Source: Tianweitania sp. UT-5YL-CI-8 (lineage in GTDB: Bacteria > Pseudomonadota > Alphaproteobacteria > Rhizobiales > Rhizobiaceae). Taken from it: a stretch of 64,000 nt of DNA. The translations under genes and the position numbers were made by a program. The notes below the pieces were generated by a model. It made no database searches and had not been told where the DNA came from. It saw nothing but the letters and a program-made list of their open reading frames with translations. Position 1 is the stretch's first letter. Each line of letters starts with the position of its first letter. The stretch lies in contig NZ_JASCRR010000002.1 of the NCBI RefSeq assembly GCF_030010215.1, positions 578,297 to 642,296 of the forward strand, given 5' to 3'. Shown here one piece after another: positions 10,444-19,263 of the stretch.

Positions 10444-10847
10444 TAGCTTAATTGCCTAAGCCGCGAGGATGGATTGAGGGGCAGTTCGAAAAGCGCCGGG
10501 CCGGCGATGATTCTGATCTGCCTTTCGAGGATCGGAACCCAAAACAGGAGCCGCGCCGTTTGAGCCATTGGATCGAGTTGTGCCAAAGCCGGTTTCATAA
10601 AAAAGCCGACAAGGTCAGTCTGCCGTCAGGCAGCGATCTCCGCTTTGTTTCGCGTGATAGCCAAGTCCGCTGAGATCACGCACCATCCGCGCTCGGCACC
10701 AAGCTTGTAAATCCATTCAGTATCCGGCGTGGATGCGGGAAATTTGTCCCTAAGGGCCACGCAAAAATCCCCATGCGGGCCTTTGCCCAGTTCATTGATC
10801 GCTCTGGCAACTTTCGGAGAAATGTTGTTGTCGATCAGGATCTTCAC
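10440..10847 (-). pseudogene. VapC45/DUF5615-like PIN-like toxin interrupted by an in-frame TGA
   Basis: The frame starts MKILIDNNISPKVARAINEL and reads on to WCVISADLAITRNKAEIAA, where a TGA (10626-10628) stops it at 73 residues. Beyond the TGA the same frame stays open for 61 more codons, reading RQTDLVGFFMKPALAQ and ending at TAA 10440-10442. That downstream part looks like the normal C-terminal half of these ribonuclease-like toxins (hydrophobic GLTxFFLxP strand, then an amphipathic helix). A single change from TGG to TGA explains it. The start overlaps the antitoxin stop by 4 bases. As written, the toxin is truncated and probably inactive. Confidence 0.72.
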
Positions 10848-11542
10848 GCGGCGAGGCTGTCCTCAAATCTCAACGCCGCCTTGAAGGCTCTGCTGTCGAT
10901 CTCAAAGTCATCCGTGATCTGCTGGAGTGTCCGGCCAGAACGATGCGCGCGCTCTATCGCGGCGGTCGGAACCCCGTAGCGATCAAGTATCGGCTGGCCG
11001 AACGAGCGCAGCGGATCGATGACGACCTCTCGGTTTCCCTCGCTCGGACGCCAGAGCGACGCTACGTCTGCCTCGAACTCAATGTCCTGCAATCCGCTCG
11101 ACACGATCGAATGAAAAGTGTGCTGACCACTCAGAATCTCAATCAACTGAGGTTCTTCGGTGGATGCCACAATTTCCAGGAAGAGCTTTCGACCGTCGGT
11201 CTTAAACTTCGTCGTAGAGAAAGGATGCGTATCCTTTACCAAGCGCCTCGCAGCCTCGACGACCTTTCGGATATACGGCAAGGATATGCTCTGACGGCGA
11301 AACCCGTCTATCATGCGCAACTCGATCAGGTCTCTGAAACCTAGGAATAAAGAACCATCGATTTCGGGGACTTCGGAGTGCCACAACGGGGGGTCGAAAA
11401 CCTGCTGGCCCTGATAGCTGCGACTATACCCCTGCATCCATCGCCTTATGCGGTTGGTGGGAACTTTTGTCAGACGCGCAGCTTCCGCCGGAGAATAGAG
11501 GCCGGTCCCGATCAGCGAGCGATTGGCGTCGATGAAATTCAT
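10844..11542 (-). CDS. VapB45-type antitoxin (MerR-like HTH plus DUF433)
   Basis: 232 residues. The N-terminus (SPAEAARLTKVPTNRIRRWM) is a MerR-like helix-turn-helix. The C-terminal part from about residue 165 (VVIDPLRSFGQPILDRYGVP, then QITDDFEIDSRAFKAALRFE) is a DUF433 domain, a family typical of antitoxins paired with PIN-like toxins such as M. tuberculosis VapB45. It lies directly upstream of the toxin frame with a 4-base overlap, the standard antitoxin-first arrangement. A short palindrome just upstream of the start may be its autoregulatory operator. The antitoxin is intact although the toxin is interrupted. Confidence 0.75.
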   Translation of the reverse strand: MNFIDANRSLIGTGLYSPAEAARLTKVPTNRIRRWMQGYSRSYQGQQVFDPPLWHSEVPEIDGSLFLGFRDLIELRMIDGFRRQSISLPYIRKVVEAARRLVKDTHPFSTTKFKTDGRKLFLEIVASTEEPQLIEILSGQHTFHSIVSSGLQDIEFEADVASLWRPSEGNREVVIDPLRSFGQPILDRYGVPTAAIERAHRSGRTLQQITDDFEIDSRAFKAALRFEDSLAA

Positions 11543-11551
11543 ATCCTTAGA

Positions 11552-11564
11552 ATAGATTGTCTAT
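11552..11564 (-). promoter_or_regulatory. Possible antitoxin operator palindrome
   Basis: ATAGATTGTCTAT is a perfect 5+3+5 palindrome ending 10 bases before the antitoxin start, where an autorepressor of a toxin-antitoxin operon would be expected to bind. A ribosome-binding-like AAGGAT lies between it and the ATG. Position and symmetry are the only evidence. Confidence 0.35.
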
Positions 11565-11692
11565 CGTCTTTTGGGAATCCACCAGCAATGCGTCGTTATA
11601 GAAATATCCGCCCAACCGTTTCTTAAGGCGAGGCCTGTAGTTTGGCGGAGGCTGCGGATAGGCGCGGCGGTTCGAAACAGAGGTAGAGCTTC

Positions 11693-12976
11693 ATGGCGGC
11701 CATTCCGCTGATGGAGGAGATGAGAGGCGGGCCGGCCGGCACATTGATTGCCGGCATGGCCGGTATTGCCGAAAGCCCCGTCGACCCCAGCCATGTCGAG
11801 TTGATCGAAACCAGCCGCCAGGCGCGCAGGCTGTCGATCTACCCCGCTTCCGCCGGCTTCGACCTGGTCGAGGAACTGGACTTCCTCAGCGCCCGCACCA
11901 TCGAGCCGAATGTCTTCTTCAATCCGCGCTTTCTCGCGCCTGCCATGCCCAGGCTTGAGGATCGAGAGGTCCGGCTGGCCGTCATCCGAGACGGCGACGA
12001 ATATAGCGGACGCTTGCGGCTACTCCTGCCTTTTTCGGTCGAAAAACCGCCGATCCCGCTCGGCGTCACCGTCATGCGAACCTGGTCGAGCCCGTTCGGG
12101 CCGCTCGGCATGCCGCTGATCGACCGCGACGATCCGGAAGGCGTGGTCGAGGACTTCATCTCCATCATGTCGCGGCCGCATCTCAAGCTGCCCAGCGTCT
12201 TCGTGCTGCCCGACATACGCCTCGACGGGCCGGTGGCCCGCATGCTGCGCTCGGTTGCGGAAACCGGCGGCCTGCCCTTGGTGATAACGTCGAAGGTGGA
12301 ACGGCCTTTTCTGCAAAGCGATCTAGACGGCGATGCTTATCTGCGGCGCGCGATCAGCCCGCATCATTTCCGCAATCTGGCGCGCCTGAAGCGGCGTCTG
12401 TCGGAAAAGGGCGTGGTCGAACATGTCATGGCGCGCAGCCCCAACGATATCCGCCCCGCGGTCGAGACCTTCCTGACGCTGGAAGCCTCGGGATGGAAGG
12501 GGCGCGCGCGTTCCGCCATGGTCAACGACCGGCTTCGCGCTGCCTTCGCGCGCGAGGCGATCCACGGACTCGCGGAACGGGACAAATGCCGTATCCATCA
12601 GCTGACGCTGGACGGACGCGTCATCGCCAGCCTCGTCGTTTTCGTCGAGGCGGGCGTCGCCTATAGCTGGAAGACCGCCTATGACGAGAGCCTTTCGGCC
12701 TATTCGCCAGGCGTGCTGCTGGTAGCTGAAGTCACCCGGCAGCATCTGGACGACCCCAATATCGACCTGACCGATTCCTGCACGGTACCAGATCATCCGG
12801 TGATGAGCCGGCTATGGACCGAACGGCGGCCGATCGGCACCATGGTCATCGGCATGCGGCCCAACACCGACCGCATCACGCGCCAGGCGGCTTCGCAGCT
12901 GCATCTCTATCGCGAGACGCGCAACATGATGCGGCTGTTCAGAAACCGTGTGAAAGCCGTGTTCAAGAGGAAATAA
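11693..12976 (+). CDS. GNAT-superfamily (Acetyltransf_6/BioF2-like, CelD/BcsL type) protein
   Basis: 427 residues. The central and C-terminal part (about 215-380) fits the Acetyltransf_6 domain: a helical segment with LEASGWKGRARSAMVND, then RIHQLTLDGRVIASLVVF and YSWKTAYDESLSAYSPGVLL, which is the typical end of this fold. Members annotated CelD/BcsL occur in cellulose or polysaccharide biosynthesis loci, but nothing of that kind is adjacent here, so the substrate is unknown. The gene is divergent from the toxin-antitoxin pair and convergent with ilvD across an imperfect hairpin. No signal peptide is evident, so it is probably cytoplasmic. Confidence 0.65.
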   Translation: MAAIPLMEEMRGGPAGTLIAGMAGIAESPVDPSHVELIETSRQARRLSIYPASAGFDLVEELDFLSARTIEPNVFFNPRFLAPAMPRLEDREVRLAVIRDGDEYSGRLRLLLPFSVEKPPIPLGVTVMRTWSSPFGPLGMPLIDRDDPEGVVEDFISIMSRPHLKLPSVFVLPDIRLDGPVARMLRSVAETGGLPLVITSKVERPFLQSDLDGDAYLRRAISPHHFRNLARLKRRLSEKGVVEHVMARSPNDIRPAVETFLTLEASGWKGRARSAMVNDRLRAAFAREAIHGLAERDKCRIHQLTLDGRVIASLVVFVEAGVAYSWKTAYDESLSAYSPGVLLVAEVTRQHLDDPNIDLTDSCTVPDHPVMSRLWTERRPIGTMVIGMRPNTDRITRQAASQLHLYRETRNMMRLFRNRVKAVFKRK

Positions 12977-13014
12977 GCGACCTTTCCCGCCACCTGCATA
13001 ACGGGGAAGGTTGC
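12977..13014. terminator. Imperfect inverted repeat between convergent genes
   Basis: GCGACCTTTCCC (12977-12988) and GGGGAAGGTTGC (13003-13014) can pair over about 10 of 12 positions around a 14-base loop, starting immediately after the stop codon of the acetyltransferase gene. It lacks a clear U-run. It is a plausible shared terminator for that gene and ilvD. Confidence 0.45.
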
Positions 13015-13029
13015 TTCAATTCGGCCCGC

Positions 13030-14871
13030 TCAGCCCAGCTTGCCGAGATCGCGCACGGCGCCACGGTCGGCCGAGGTGGCGAAAGCCGCATAGGCCTTGA
13101 GCGCGGTGGTCACGTTGCGCTTGCGCGGATGCTCCGGCTTCCAGCCAAAGGCGTCCTGCGCGGCGCGGCGCTCGGCCAGGGTCGTTTCATCCACCGCAAG
13201 GTTGATGGTGCGGTTGGGAATGTCGATCTCGATGGTGTCGCCGTCCTGCACCAGGCCGATGATGCCGCCATTGGCAGCTTCCGGCGAAGCGTGGCCGATC
13301 GACAGCCCCGACGTGCCGCCGGAGAACCGTCCGTCGGTGATCAGTGCGCAGGCCTTGCCCAGGCCTTTCGACTTCAAATAGCTCGTCGGATAGAGCATTT
13401 CCTGCATGCCCGGTCCGCCCTTGGGGCCTTCGTAGCGGATAACGACGACGTCGCCGGCCACGACCTCGTTGCCCAGGATGCCCTTCACCGCGGCGTCCTG
13501 GCTTTCGAACACCTTGGCCGGACCGGTGAATTTCAGAATCGATTCGTCGACGCCCGCCGTCTTCACGATGCAGCCGTCGAGCGCCAGATTGCCCTTGAGC
13601 ACGGCCAGGCCGCCATCCTTGGAGAAAGGGTGCTGTGCGTCGCGGATGACGCCGTTCTCGCGGTCGGTGTCGAGTTCGTCCCAGCGCGATGACTGGCTGA
13701 AGGCCGTCTGTGTCGGGATGCCGCCAGGTGCGGCGGAAAACAGCTTGAGCGCGGCCGGATTGTCTGTCACCGCGATGTCCCAGGTCGCCAACGCCTCGGC
13801 CATAGTCCTAGCATGGACGGTGGGAAGGTCGGTGTTGAGCAGGCCGGCGCGGTCCAGTTCGCCCAGGATCGCCATGATGCCGCCGGCGCGGTGCACGTCT
13901 TCCATATGGACGTCCGCTTTGGCGGGCGCGACCTTGGACAGGCACGGCACGCGGCGCGATAGCGCGTCGATGTCTGCGAGGTCGAAGTCGATCTCGCCTT
14001 CATGCGCCGCCGCCAGAATATGCAGGACGGTGTTGGTCGAGCCGCCCATGGCGATGTCGAGCGCCATGGCGTTTTCGAAAGCCTTCTTGCTGGCGATGAC
14101 ACGCGGCAACGCGGTTTCGTCGTCCTGCTCGTAGTAGCGGCGGGCAAGGCCGACGATGCGACGGCCGGCTTCCAGGAACAGTTCCTTGCGGTCGGCATGG
14201 GTGGCCAGCGTCGAGCCGTTGCCGGGCAGCGACAGGCCGAGCGCCTCGGTCAGGCAGTTCATCGAATTGGCGGTGAACATGCCCGAGCAGGAGCCGCAGG
14301 TCGGGCAGGCCGAGCGCTCGATGACCTTGACGTCCTCGTCGGAAATCGAATCGTCGGCCGCGGCCACCATGGCGTCGACCAGATCGAGCGACACGGTCTT
14401 GCCGTGCATCACGACCTTGCCGGCCTCCATCGGCCCGCCGGACACGAAGATGCTCGGGATGTTGAGGCGCAGCGAGGCCATCAGCATGCCGGGCGTGATC
14501 TTGTCGCAGTTGGAGATACAGACCATGGCGTCGGCGCAGTGCGCGTTGACCATGTATTCGACCGAGTCGGCAATGAGCTCGCGCGACGGCAGCGAATAGA
14601 GCATGCCGTCATGGCCCATGGCGATGCCGTCATCGACGGCGATGGTGTTGAATTCCTTGGCGACACCGCCGGCGGCCTCTATTTCGCGCGCGACCAGTTG
14701 GCCGAGGTCCTTCAAATGCACATGGCCGGGCACGAATTGGGTGAAGGAGTTCACCACCGCGATAATCGGCTTGCCGAAGTCGGAATCCTTCATGCCGGTG
14801 GCGCGCCATAGGCCCCGCGCGCCCGCCATATTGCGGCCGTGAGTGGTGGTGCGCGAACGATATGCAGGCAT
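13030..14871 (-). CDS. ilvD: Dihydroxy-acid dehydratase
   Basis: 613 residues from the ATG at 14871 ([20 protein letters not shown]). The frame is open 16 codons further upstream, but the conserved family start is here. It dehydrates 2,3-dihydroxy acids in the third step shared by isoleucine and valine synthesis. Iron-sulfur ligand motifs are visible: [10 protein letters not shown] (Cys122) and [18 protein letters not shown] (Cys189/192/195). The length equals that of E. coli IlvD (616). It is convergent with the acetyltransferase gene and not obviously in an operon. Confidence 0.97.
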   Translation of the reverse strand: MPAYRSRTTTHGRNMAGARGLWRATGMKDSDFGKPIIAVVNSFTQFVPGHVHLKDLGQLVAREIEAAGGVAKEFNTIAVDDGIAMGHDGMLYSLPSRELIADSVEYMVNAHCADAMVCISNCDKITPGMLMASLRLNIPSIFVSGGPMEAGKVVMHGKTVSLDLVDAMVAAADDSISDEDVKVIERSACPTCGSCSGMFTANSMNCLTEALGLSLPGNGSTLATHADRKELFLEAGRRIVGLARRYYEQDDETALPRVIASKKAFENAMALDIAMGGSTNTVLHILAAAHEGEIDFDLADIDALSRRVPCLSKVAPAKADVHMEDVHRAGGIMAILGELDRAGLLNTDLPTVHARTMAEALATWDIAVTDNPAALKLFSAAPGGIPTQTAFSQSSRWDELDTDRENGVIRDAQHPFSKDGGLAVLKGNLALDGCIVKTAGVDESILKFTGPAKVFESQDAAVKGILGNEVVAGDVVVIRYEGPKGGPGMQEMLYPTSYLKSKGLGKACALITDGRFSGGTSGLSIGHASPEAANGGIIGLVQDGDTIEIDIPNRTINLAVDETTLAERRAAQDAFGWKPEHPRKRNVTTALKAYAAFATSADRGAVRDLGKLG

Positions 14872-15081
14872 GGCGGTTCTCGATCTTCTTGCGAGTTGGC
14901 TACAAATTTGCCGTTTCAAGCTCGGAGAGCTGCCGAAACCAGCGGCTATAACGATCCTGAAGGAGGCGTACCCGTCAGTACACCACTATCGAAAGCGCAT
15001 AAAGCCGAAATTTTCAGCATGCATGTCCGACCCAAAACGGCTCCGAACCGCGAGTATACGAGCGAAATATCCCATGATTGA

Positions 15082-15109
15082 GGCAGAGTTGCTTATGGTA
15101 AGCTCTGCC
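15082..15109. terminator. Hairpin downstream of iolB
   Basis: GGCAGAG (15082-15088) and CTCTGCC (15103-15109) form a perfect 7-bp stem immediately after the iolB stop codon on the minus strand. No clear U-tract follows, so termination is only a suggestion. The rest of the 240-base gap to ilvD holds nothing I can identify beyond the presumed ilvD promoter. Confidence 0.35.
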
Positions 15110-15111
15110 GC

Positions 15112-15924
15112 TCACGCCTTCATCAGCCACTCATGTTCGGGCGCGTTGTGGAATTTCCACGTCCGCTTCGGCCCTGCCATGACGTTGAGATAGTAAAGAT
15201 CGTAGCCGTGGCAGGTGGCGCAGGGGTGATAGCCCTTCGGCACCAGCACCACGTCACCATCCTCGATCGCCATCGCCTCGTCTAGTTCGCGCACCCCCTC
15301 TGCATCAGCATCGGTGTAGACACGCTGAAAACCAAAACCCTGCGGCGGGTTGAGGCGGTGGTAATAGGTTTCCTCGAGGTAGGATTCTGCGGGCAGATTG
15401 TCTTGGTCGTGCTTATGCGGCGGATAGCTCGATGTGTTGCCGGCAGGCGTGATCACCTCGACCACCAGAAGCGAATCGGCGGGGTCGCCCTCGGACAAGA
15501 TGTTGGTGACGTGGCGCGTGTTGGACCCCTTGCCGCGCACCTCCTGCTTGACGTCATCGGGGCCGATGACGCGGGCGGGCAGACCGCCGCCGAGGCCGGG
15601 AGCCGCGCAAACCGCGAGTTCCAGATCGGTCTCGGCCGTCACGGACCAGCCCTCGCCCTGCGGCACATAGAGCGACCATGGCTTGCCCTGAAACACGCTC
15701 ATCCGCTCGCCAAGCGTGCCAAAATCCTGACCGGCGGCTGTTGCCGTGCCTTTGCCGGTGACGAAGACCAGGCAAAGCTCCTTGTCGCCCGCCGAAGCAG
15801 AAGCCGTCTCGCCCGCTTTCAACCGATAAAGCTCGAAGCCGACATAACGCCAGCCCGCACTTTCCGGCGTGACATGGGTAACGCGGCCGGTGCCCTTACC
15901 GCTCTTGATCAGAAGTCGTGACAT
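15112..15924 (-). CDS. iolB: 5-deoxy-glucuronate isomerase
   Basis: 270 residues, the usual IolB length. It isomerises 5-deoxy-D-glucuronate to 2-deoxy-5-keto-D-gluconate in myo-inositol breakdown. The bicupin fold is evident: an N-terminal cupin, then the conserved SYPPHKHDQDNLPAESYLEE metal-binding segment, YYHRLNPPQGFGFQRVY and VLVPKGYHPCATCHGYDLYY. It is the last gene of the minus-strand iol operon. Its start lies inside the end of the small membrane-protein gene (29-base overlap), implying translational coupling. Confidence 0.96.
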   Translation of the reverse strand: MSRLLIKSGKGTGRVTHVTPESAGWRYVGFELYRLKAGETASASAGDKELCLVFVTGKGTATAAGQDFGTLGERMSVFQGKPWSLYVPQGEGWSVTAETDLELAVCAAPGLGGGLPARVIGPDDVKQEVRGKGSNTRHVTNILSEGDPADSLLVVEVITPAGNTSSYPPHKHDQDNLPAESYLEETYYHRLNPPQGFGFQRVYTDADAEGVRELDEAMAIEDGDVVLVPKGYHPCATCHGYDLYYLNVMAGPKRTWKFHNAPEHEWLMKA

Positions 15925-16135
15925 CGTCGGTTACCTCCTTGGCCGCTTCCGGTTCCGGCGCGGGCTTGTAGTTGATCAGGAACTGCCACGCACCCAGCAC
16001 GGCCATGCCGCCGACCAGAGTCGCCCAGAAGGAAGAGCCCATATAGAGCTCGAAACCGGCCCATGCCACGCAGAAGGCGACAAGGAGAATGCGGCGCCAC
16101 AGCGGACGAAAGAAGGGGTGGCTGGTGTCTCCCAC
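15896..16135 (-). CDS. Small inner-membrane protein inside the iol operon
   Basis: 79 residues with two adjacent hydrophobic stretches (WRRILLVAFCVAWAGFELYM and FWATLVGGMAVLGAWQFLI), then a charged, proline-rich tail (KPAPEPEAAKE) that is probably cytoplasmic. It overlaps iolB by 29 bases and follows iolE by 84. I do not recognise the family as characterised. Its position suggests co-expression with inositol catabolism, perhaps linked to transport or envelope adaptation, but that is only context. The reading frame and membrane topology make it a credible gene. Confidence 0.7.
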   Translation of the reverse strand: MGDTSHPFFRPLWRRILLVAFCVAWAGFELYMGSSFWATLVGGMAVLGAWQFLINYKPAPEPEAAKEVTDDVTTSDQER

Positions 16136-16219
16136 GGGCGGTCTCCTGTGTTGATCAACAGTCCCTTCCGGTCATCCCCCGGCCCGCTTGTCAAGTGCGC
16201 GGCCGGCATTGTCATGCTT

Positions 16220-17137
16220 TCAAGCGTCGGGAAAAGCCTGCGTCTCGAGCGTATAGCCGGCAGCGTGCATCACACGGGTCAGTTCAGCATGGCCGACCTC
16301 AGCCATTCTGAGCGGCGGGTTTTTCTTGGGATCCTGTTCGGCCTCGACGACGAACCAGCCTTCATAGCCATGGTCGGCAAGCCGTTGGACGATGGCGCCG
16401 AAATCCAACGATCCGTCGCCCGGCACGGTGAACGCGCCCAGCGCCACGGCATCGAGGAAAGATTGCTCGGTCCAGTCCAGCCCGTCGATCACGGTCTGGC
16501 GGATATCCTTCACATGAACGTGGTTGATGCGTTTGTGGTGGTTGTCGATGGCGCGCAGCACGTCGCCGCGGGCGAAGGCCAGGTGGCCGGCATCGAGCAG
16601 CAGCGGAATGCCCTCGCCCGACTGCTTCATGAAGGCGTCGATCTCATGCTCGAACTGCACCACCGCCGCCATGTGGTGGTGATAGGAGAGCGGCATGCCC
16701 TGCTCGGCGCACCATTCACCAAACTCCGTCAGCTTGCGTGCATAGGCCTTCATCTCGTCGTCCGACAGCACGGGCTTGGTGGCGAGCGGCTTTGTGCGGT
16801 CGCCCTGGATCGAGCGGCCGACCTCGCCATAGACGATGCAGGGCGCGCCGACCGCCTTGAACAGATCGATCATCGGCTGGATGCGATCCTTGTTCGCCGA
16901 CAGTTCCTCATTGACCAGCGTGCCGGAAAACCAGCCGCCGCACAGCGTCACGTCAGCCTGTCTCAGGATTGGCAACATGGCGTCGGGCGTGCTCGGAAAG
17001 CGGCGACCTTGCTCCATGCCGATGAAACCGGCGGACCGCGACTGGCGCAGGCACTCCTCCAGCGAGACGTCGTCGCTGAGTTCGACGAGATCGTCGTTCC
17101 ACCATGCGATAGGCGACATGCCCAGTTTGGCTTTCAC
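16220..17137 (-). CDS. iolE: Myo-inosose-2 dehydratase
   Basis: 305 residues. It dehydrates scyllo-inosose (2-keto-myo-inositol) to 3D-trihydroxycyclohexane-1,2-dione. It has the AP-endonuclease-2-like TIM barrel: GMSPIAWWNDD at the N-terminus, GFIGMEQGRRFP, SYHHHMAAVVQ (metal-site region), LLLDAGHLAFARGD, INHVHVKDIR and FVVEAEQDP. It lies 37 bases downstream of iolD in the same operon and precedes the small membrane protein. Confidence 0.96.
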   Translation of the reverse strand: MKAKLGMSPIAWWNDDLVELSDDVSLEECLRQSRSAGFIGMEQGRRFPSTPDAMLPILRQADVTLCGGWFSGTLVNEELSANKDRIQPMIDLFKAVGAPCIVYGEVGRSIQGDRTKPLATKPVLSDDEMKAYARKLTEFGEWCAEQGMPLSYHHHMAAVVQFEHEIDAFMKQSGEGIPLLLDAGHLAFARGDVLRAIDNHHKRINHVHVKDIRQTVIDGLDWTEQSFLDAVALGAFTVPGDGSLDFGAIVQRLADHGYEGWFVVEAEQDPKKNPPLRMAEVGHAELTRVMHAAGYTLETQAFPDA

Positions 17138-17174
17138 GTCATCAACTCCGGTTTCTCGCTCGTATCGTCTGCGC

Positions 17175-19025
17175 TCAATCGCCTACACGCTGCCGTTTCA
17201 CAGCCTGTTCATAACCCTTGCGGGCATCGTTCACTTCCACCCGCTCGCTCACCTCAGGCACCGCCACGTCCCACCAGGTGCCGCCGGCCTCCGTGGAGAT
17301 AAGCGGATCGGTGTCGATGACGATGACCGTGGTGCGATCGTTGCTCTTTGCCCGGCTCAATGCGGCTTCGAGATCGGCGATGGACAACGCCTTTTCCGTC
17401 ACCGCGCCCATGCTCGCGGCGTGGGCAACGAAATCGACTTCGGGCAGCACTTCGTGGCGCGCATCCTTCAACAGATTGTTGAAGTTGGCGCCGCCGGTGG
17501 CCATCTGCAGCCGGTTGATGCAGCCATAGCCCCGGTTGTCGAGCAGAACGACGGTCAGCTTCAGCCCGAGCATGATCGAGGTTGCGATTTCCGAATTCAG
17601 CATCAGATAGGAGCCGTCACCGACCATGACGACGACCTCCTTGTCGGGCCGCGCCATCTTGACGCCCAACCCGCCGGCAATCTCGTAGCCCATGCAGGAG
17701 AAGCCATACTCGGCGTGGTAGGAGCCCGGCGAACCGGCCTGCCACAGCTTGTGCAACTCGCCCGGCAACCCACCCGCAGCATGCAAAAGGATGACCTCGC
17801 TGCCAAGCGCACGCTGGACAGCGCCGATCACCTGCGCATCGGACGGCAGGGCGGCATTGGTCGCAGCCGTCACCCTGGCGGCATCGCCCTGCCATGCCAA
17901 TTTGCCGGCCTTGGCGTTTTCGGTCCAGGCTCCCGGCGCCTTGTAGCCGCCAATGGCAGTGCCGAGTTCGGCAAGCCCTTCGCGCGCATCGGCGACCAGC
18001 GGCAGGGCGCGGTGTTTGCCGGCGTCGAAGGCCTGCACATTGAGCCCGATAATGGTCTTGCCCTCGGCCTTGAACAGCGACCAGGAGCCGGTGGTGAAGT
18101 CCTGCAGTCGCGTGCCGACCGCGAGCAAGACATCGGCCTCCTCGGCCAGCCGATTGGCGGCGGAGGTGCCGGTCACGCCGACAGCCGCCATGTTGAGAGC
18201 ATCGTTGTCGGGAAGTGAGGATTTGCCGCCCTGCGTCTCGGAGACTGGAATACCGGTCGCGGCGGAGAACTTTGCGAGTTCCTCCGAGGCGCGGCTGTAG
18301 AGCACGCCGCCACCGGCGACGATCAGCGGCTTTTTGGCTGCTTTCAGGGCCACGACTGCGGCCGCCAGCTCGTCGCGGTCGGGCCGTGGACGACGCGGCG
18401 TCCAGATGCGTTCGTCGAAGAAGCTTTCGGGATAGTCGTAAGCCTCAGCCTGCACGTCCTGGCACAGCGCCAGAGTCACCGGTCCGCATTCGGCGGGGTC
18501 GGTGAGAACCTGCATGGCGCGGGAAAGCGCGGGGATGATCTGTTCGGGCCGGGTGATGCGGTCGAAATAGCGCGATACCGGGCGGAAGCAGTCATTCACC
18601 GTGACCGTGCCATCGCCGAAATCCTCGGCCTGCTGCAATACAGGATCGGGAATGCGGTTGGCGAAGACGTCGCCGGGCAGGAACAGCACCGGCAGCCGGT
18701 TGACATGGGCGAGTGCTGCCGCTGTCACCATGTTGAGCGCGCCGGGGCCGATGGAGGTGGTCGCCGCCATCATGCGGCTGCGGAAATGCGCCTTGGCATA
18801 GGCAATGGCCGAATGCGCCATCGCCTGCTCGTTATGCGCGCGAAAGGTCGGCAGCGTGTCGCGGACCTGATACAGCGCCTCGCCGATACCTGCGACATTG
18901 CCATGGCCGAAAATCGCCCAGACGCCGCCGAACAACGGCAGTTTCTCGCCGTCGATCACGGTCATCTGTTTGGTCAGGAAACGTGTCAGGGCCTGCGCCA
19001 TCGTCAGGCGGATGGTGGGTGCCAT
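17175..19025 (-). CDS. iolD: 3D-(3,5/4)-trihydroxycyclohexane-1,2-dione acylhydrolase
   Basis: 616 residues. This thiamine-diphosphate enzyme opens the ring of the inositol-derived dione to 5-deoxy-glucuronate. The ATG at 19025 is chosen because the AAGGAGC Shine-Dalgarno sequence is 7 bases from it but only 1 base from the ATG at 19031. The acetolactate-synthase-like architecture is visible: N-terminal PYR domain with FGHGNVAGIGEAL, central domain with LIVAGGGVLYS, and C-terminal ThDP site VVMVGDGSYLMLNSEIATS. It follows iolC, separated by a 238-base gap filled by a large inverted repeat. Confidence 0.96.
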   Translation of the reverse strand: MAPTIRLTMAQALTRFLTKQMTVIDGEKLPLFGGVWAIFGHGNVAGIGEALYQVRDTLPTFRAHNEQAMAHSAIAYAKAHFRSRMMAATTSIGPGALNMVTAAALAHVNRLPVLFLPGDVFANRIPDPVLQQAEDFGDGTVTVNDCFRPVSRYFDRITRPEQIIPALSRAMQVLTDPAECGPVTLALCQDVQAEAYDYPESFFDERIWTPRRPRPDRDELAAAVVALKAAKKPLIVAGGGVLYSRASEELAKFSAATGIPVSETQGGKSSLPDNDALNMAAVGVTGTSAANRLAEEADVLLAVGTRLQDFTTGSWSLFKAEGKTIIGLNVQAFDAGKHRALPLVADAREGLAELGTAIGGYKAPGAWTENAKAGKLAWQGDAARVTAATNAALPSDAQVIGAVQRALGSEVILLHAAGGLPGELHKLWQAGSPGSYHAEYGFSCMGYEIAGGLGVKMARPDKEVVVMVGDGSYLMLNSEIATSIMLGLKLTVVLLDNRGYGCINRLQMATGGANFNNLLKDARHEVLPEVDFVAHAASMGAVTEKALSIADLEAALSRAKSNDRTTVIVIDTDPLISTEAGGTWWDVAVPEVSERVEVNDARKGYEQAVKRQRVGD

Positions 19026-19083
19026 GATCATGCTCCTTGGCGAAATGCGTAATGAATTCCAAGAAGGCAGCGTTCCGTCGCAC

Positions 19084-19238
19084 GCCCCTCTGCCCTGCCG
19101 GGCATCTTCCCCGCATGGGGGGAGATTGAGCCTACATCAAGGCCTTCGCAAACCGTCAACGCAGCAAGAGATACCGGGCGCGCGCAACTGCTGATCTCCC
19201 CCCATGCGGCGGAGATATCCGGCAGGACAGAGGGGGGC
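19084..19238. repeat. Large imperfect inverted repeat between iolC and iolD
   Basis: The arm at 19084-19126 (containing CTGCCCTGCCGGGCATCTTC and GCATGGGGGGAGAT) is nearly the reverse complement of 19194-19238 (containing ATCTCCCCCCATGCGGCGG and CCGGCAGGACAGAGGGG), with about 67 bases between. It resembles the non-coding palindromic mosaic elements common in Mesorhizobium genomes. In RNA it would form a long hairpin inside the iol transcript, able to stabilise iolC mRNA or reduce read-through into iolD. Confidence 0.75.
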
Positions 19239-19263
19239 AACGTAGAGCAATGCGAAGCGCAAT

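Noticed and set aside
10626..10628. Selenocysteine or programmed read-through at the toxin TGA
   Set aside because: No SECIS-like hairpin is evident just downstream and the position does not correspond to a known selenoprotein; a simple Trp-to-stop mutation explains it.
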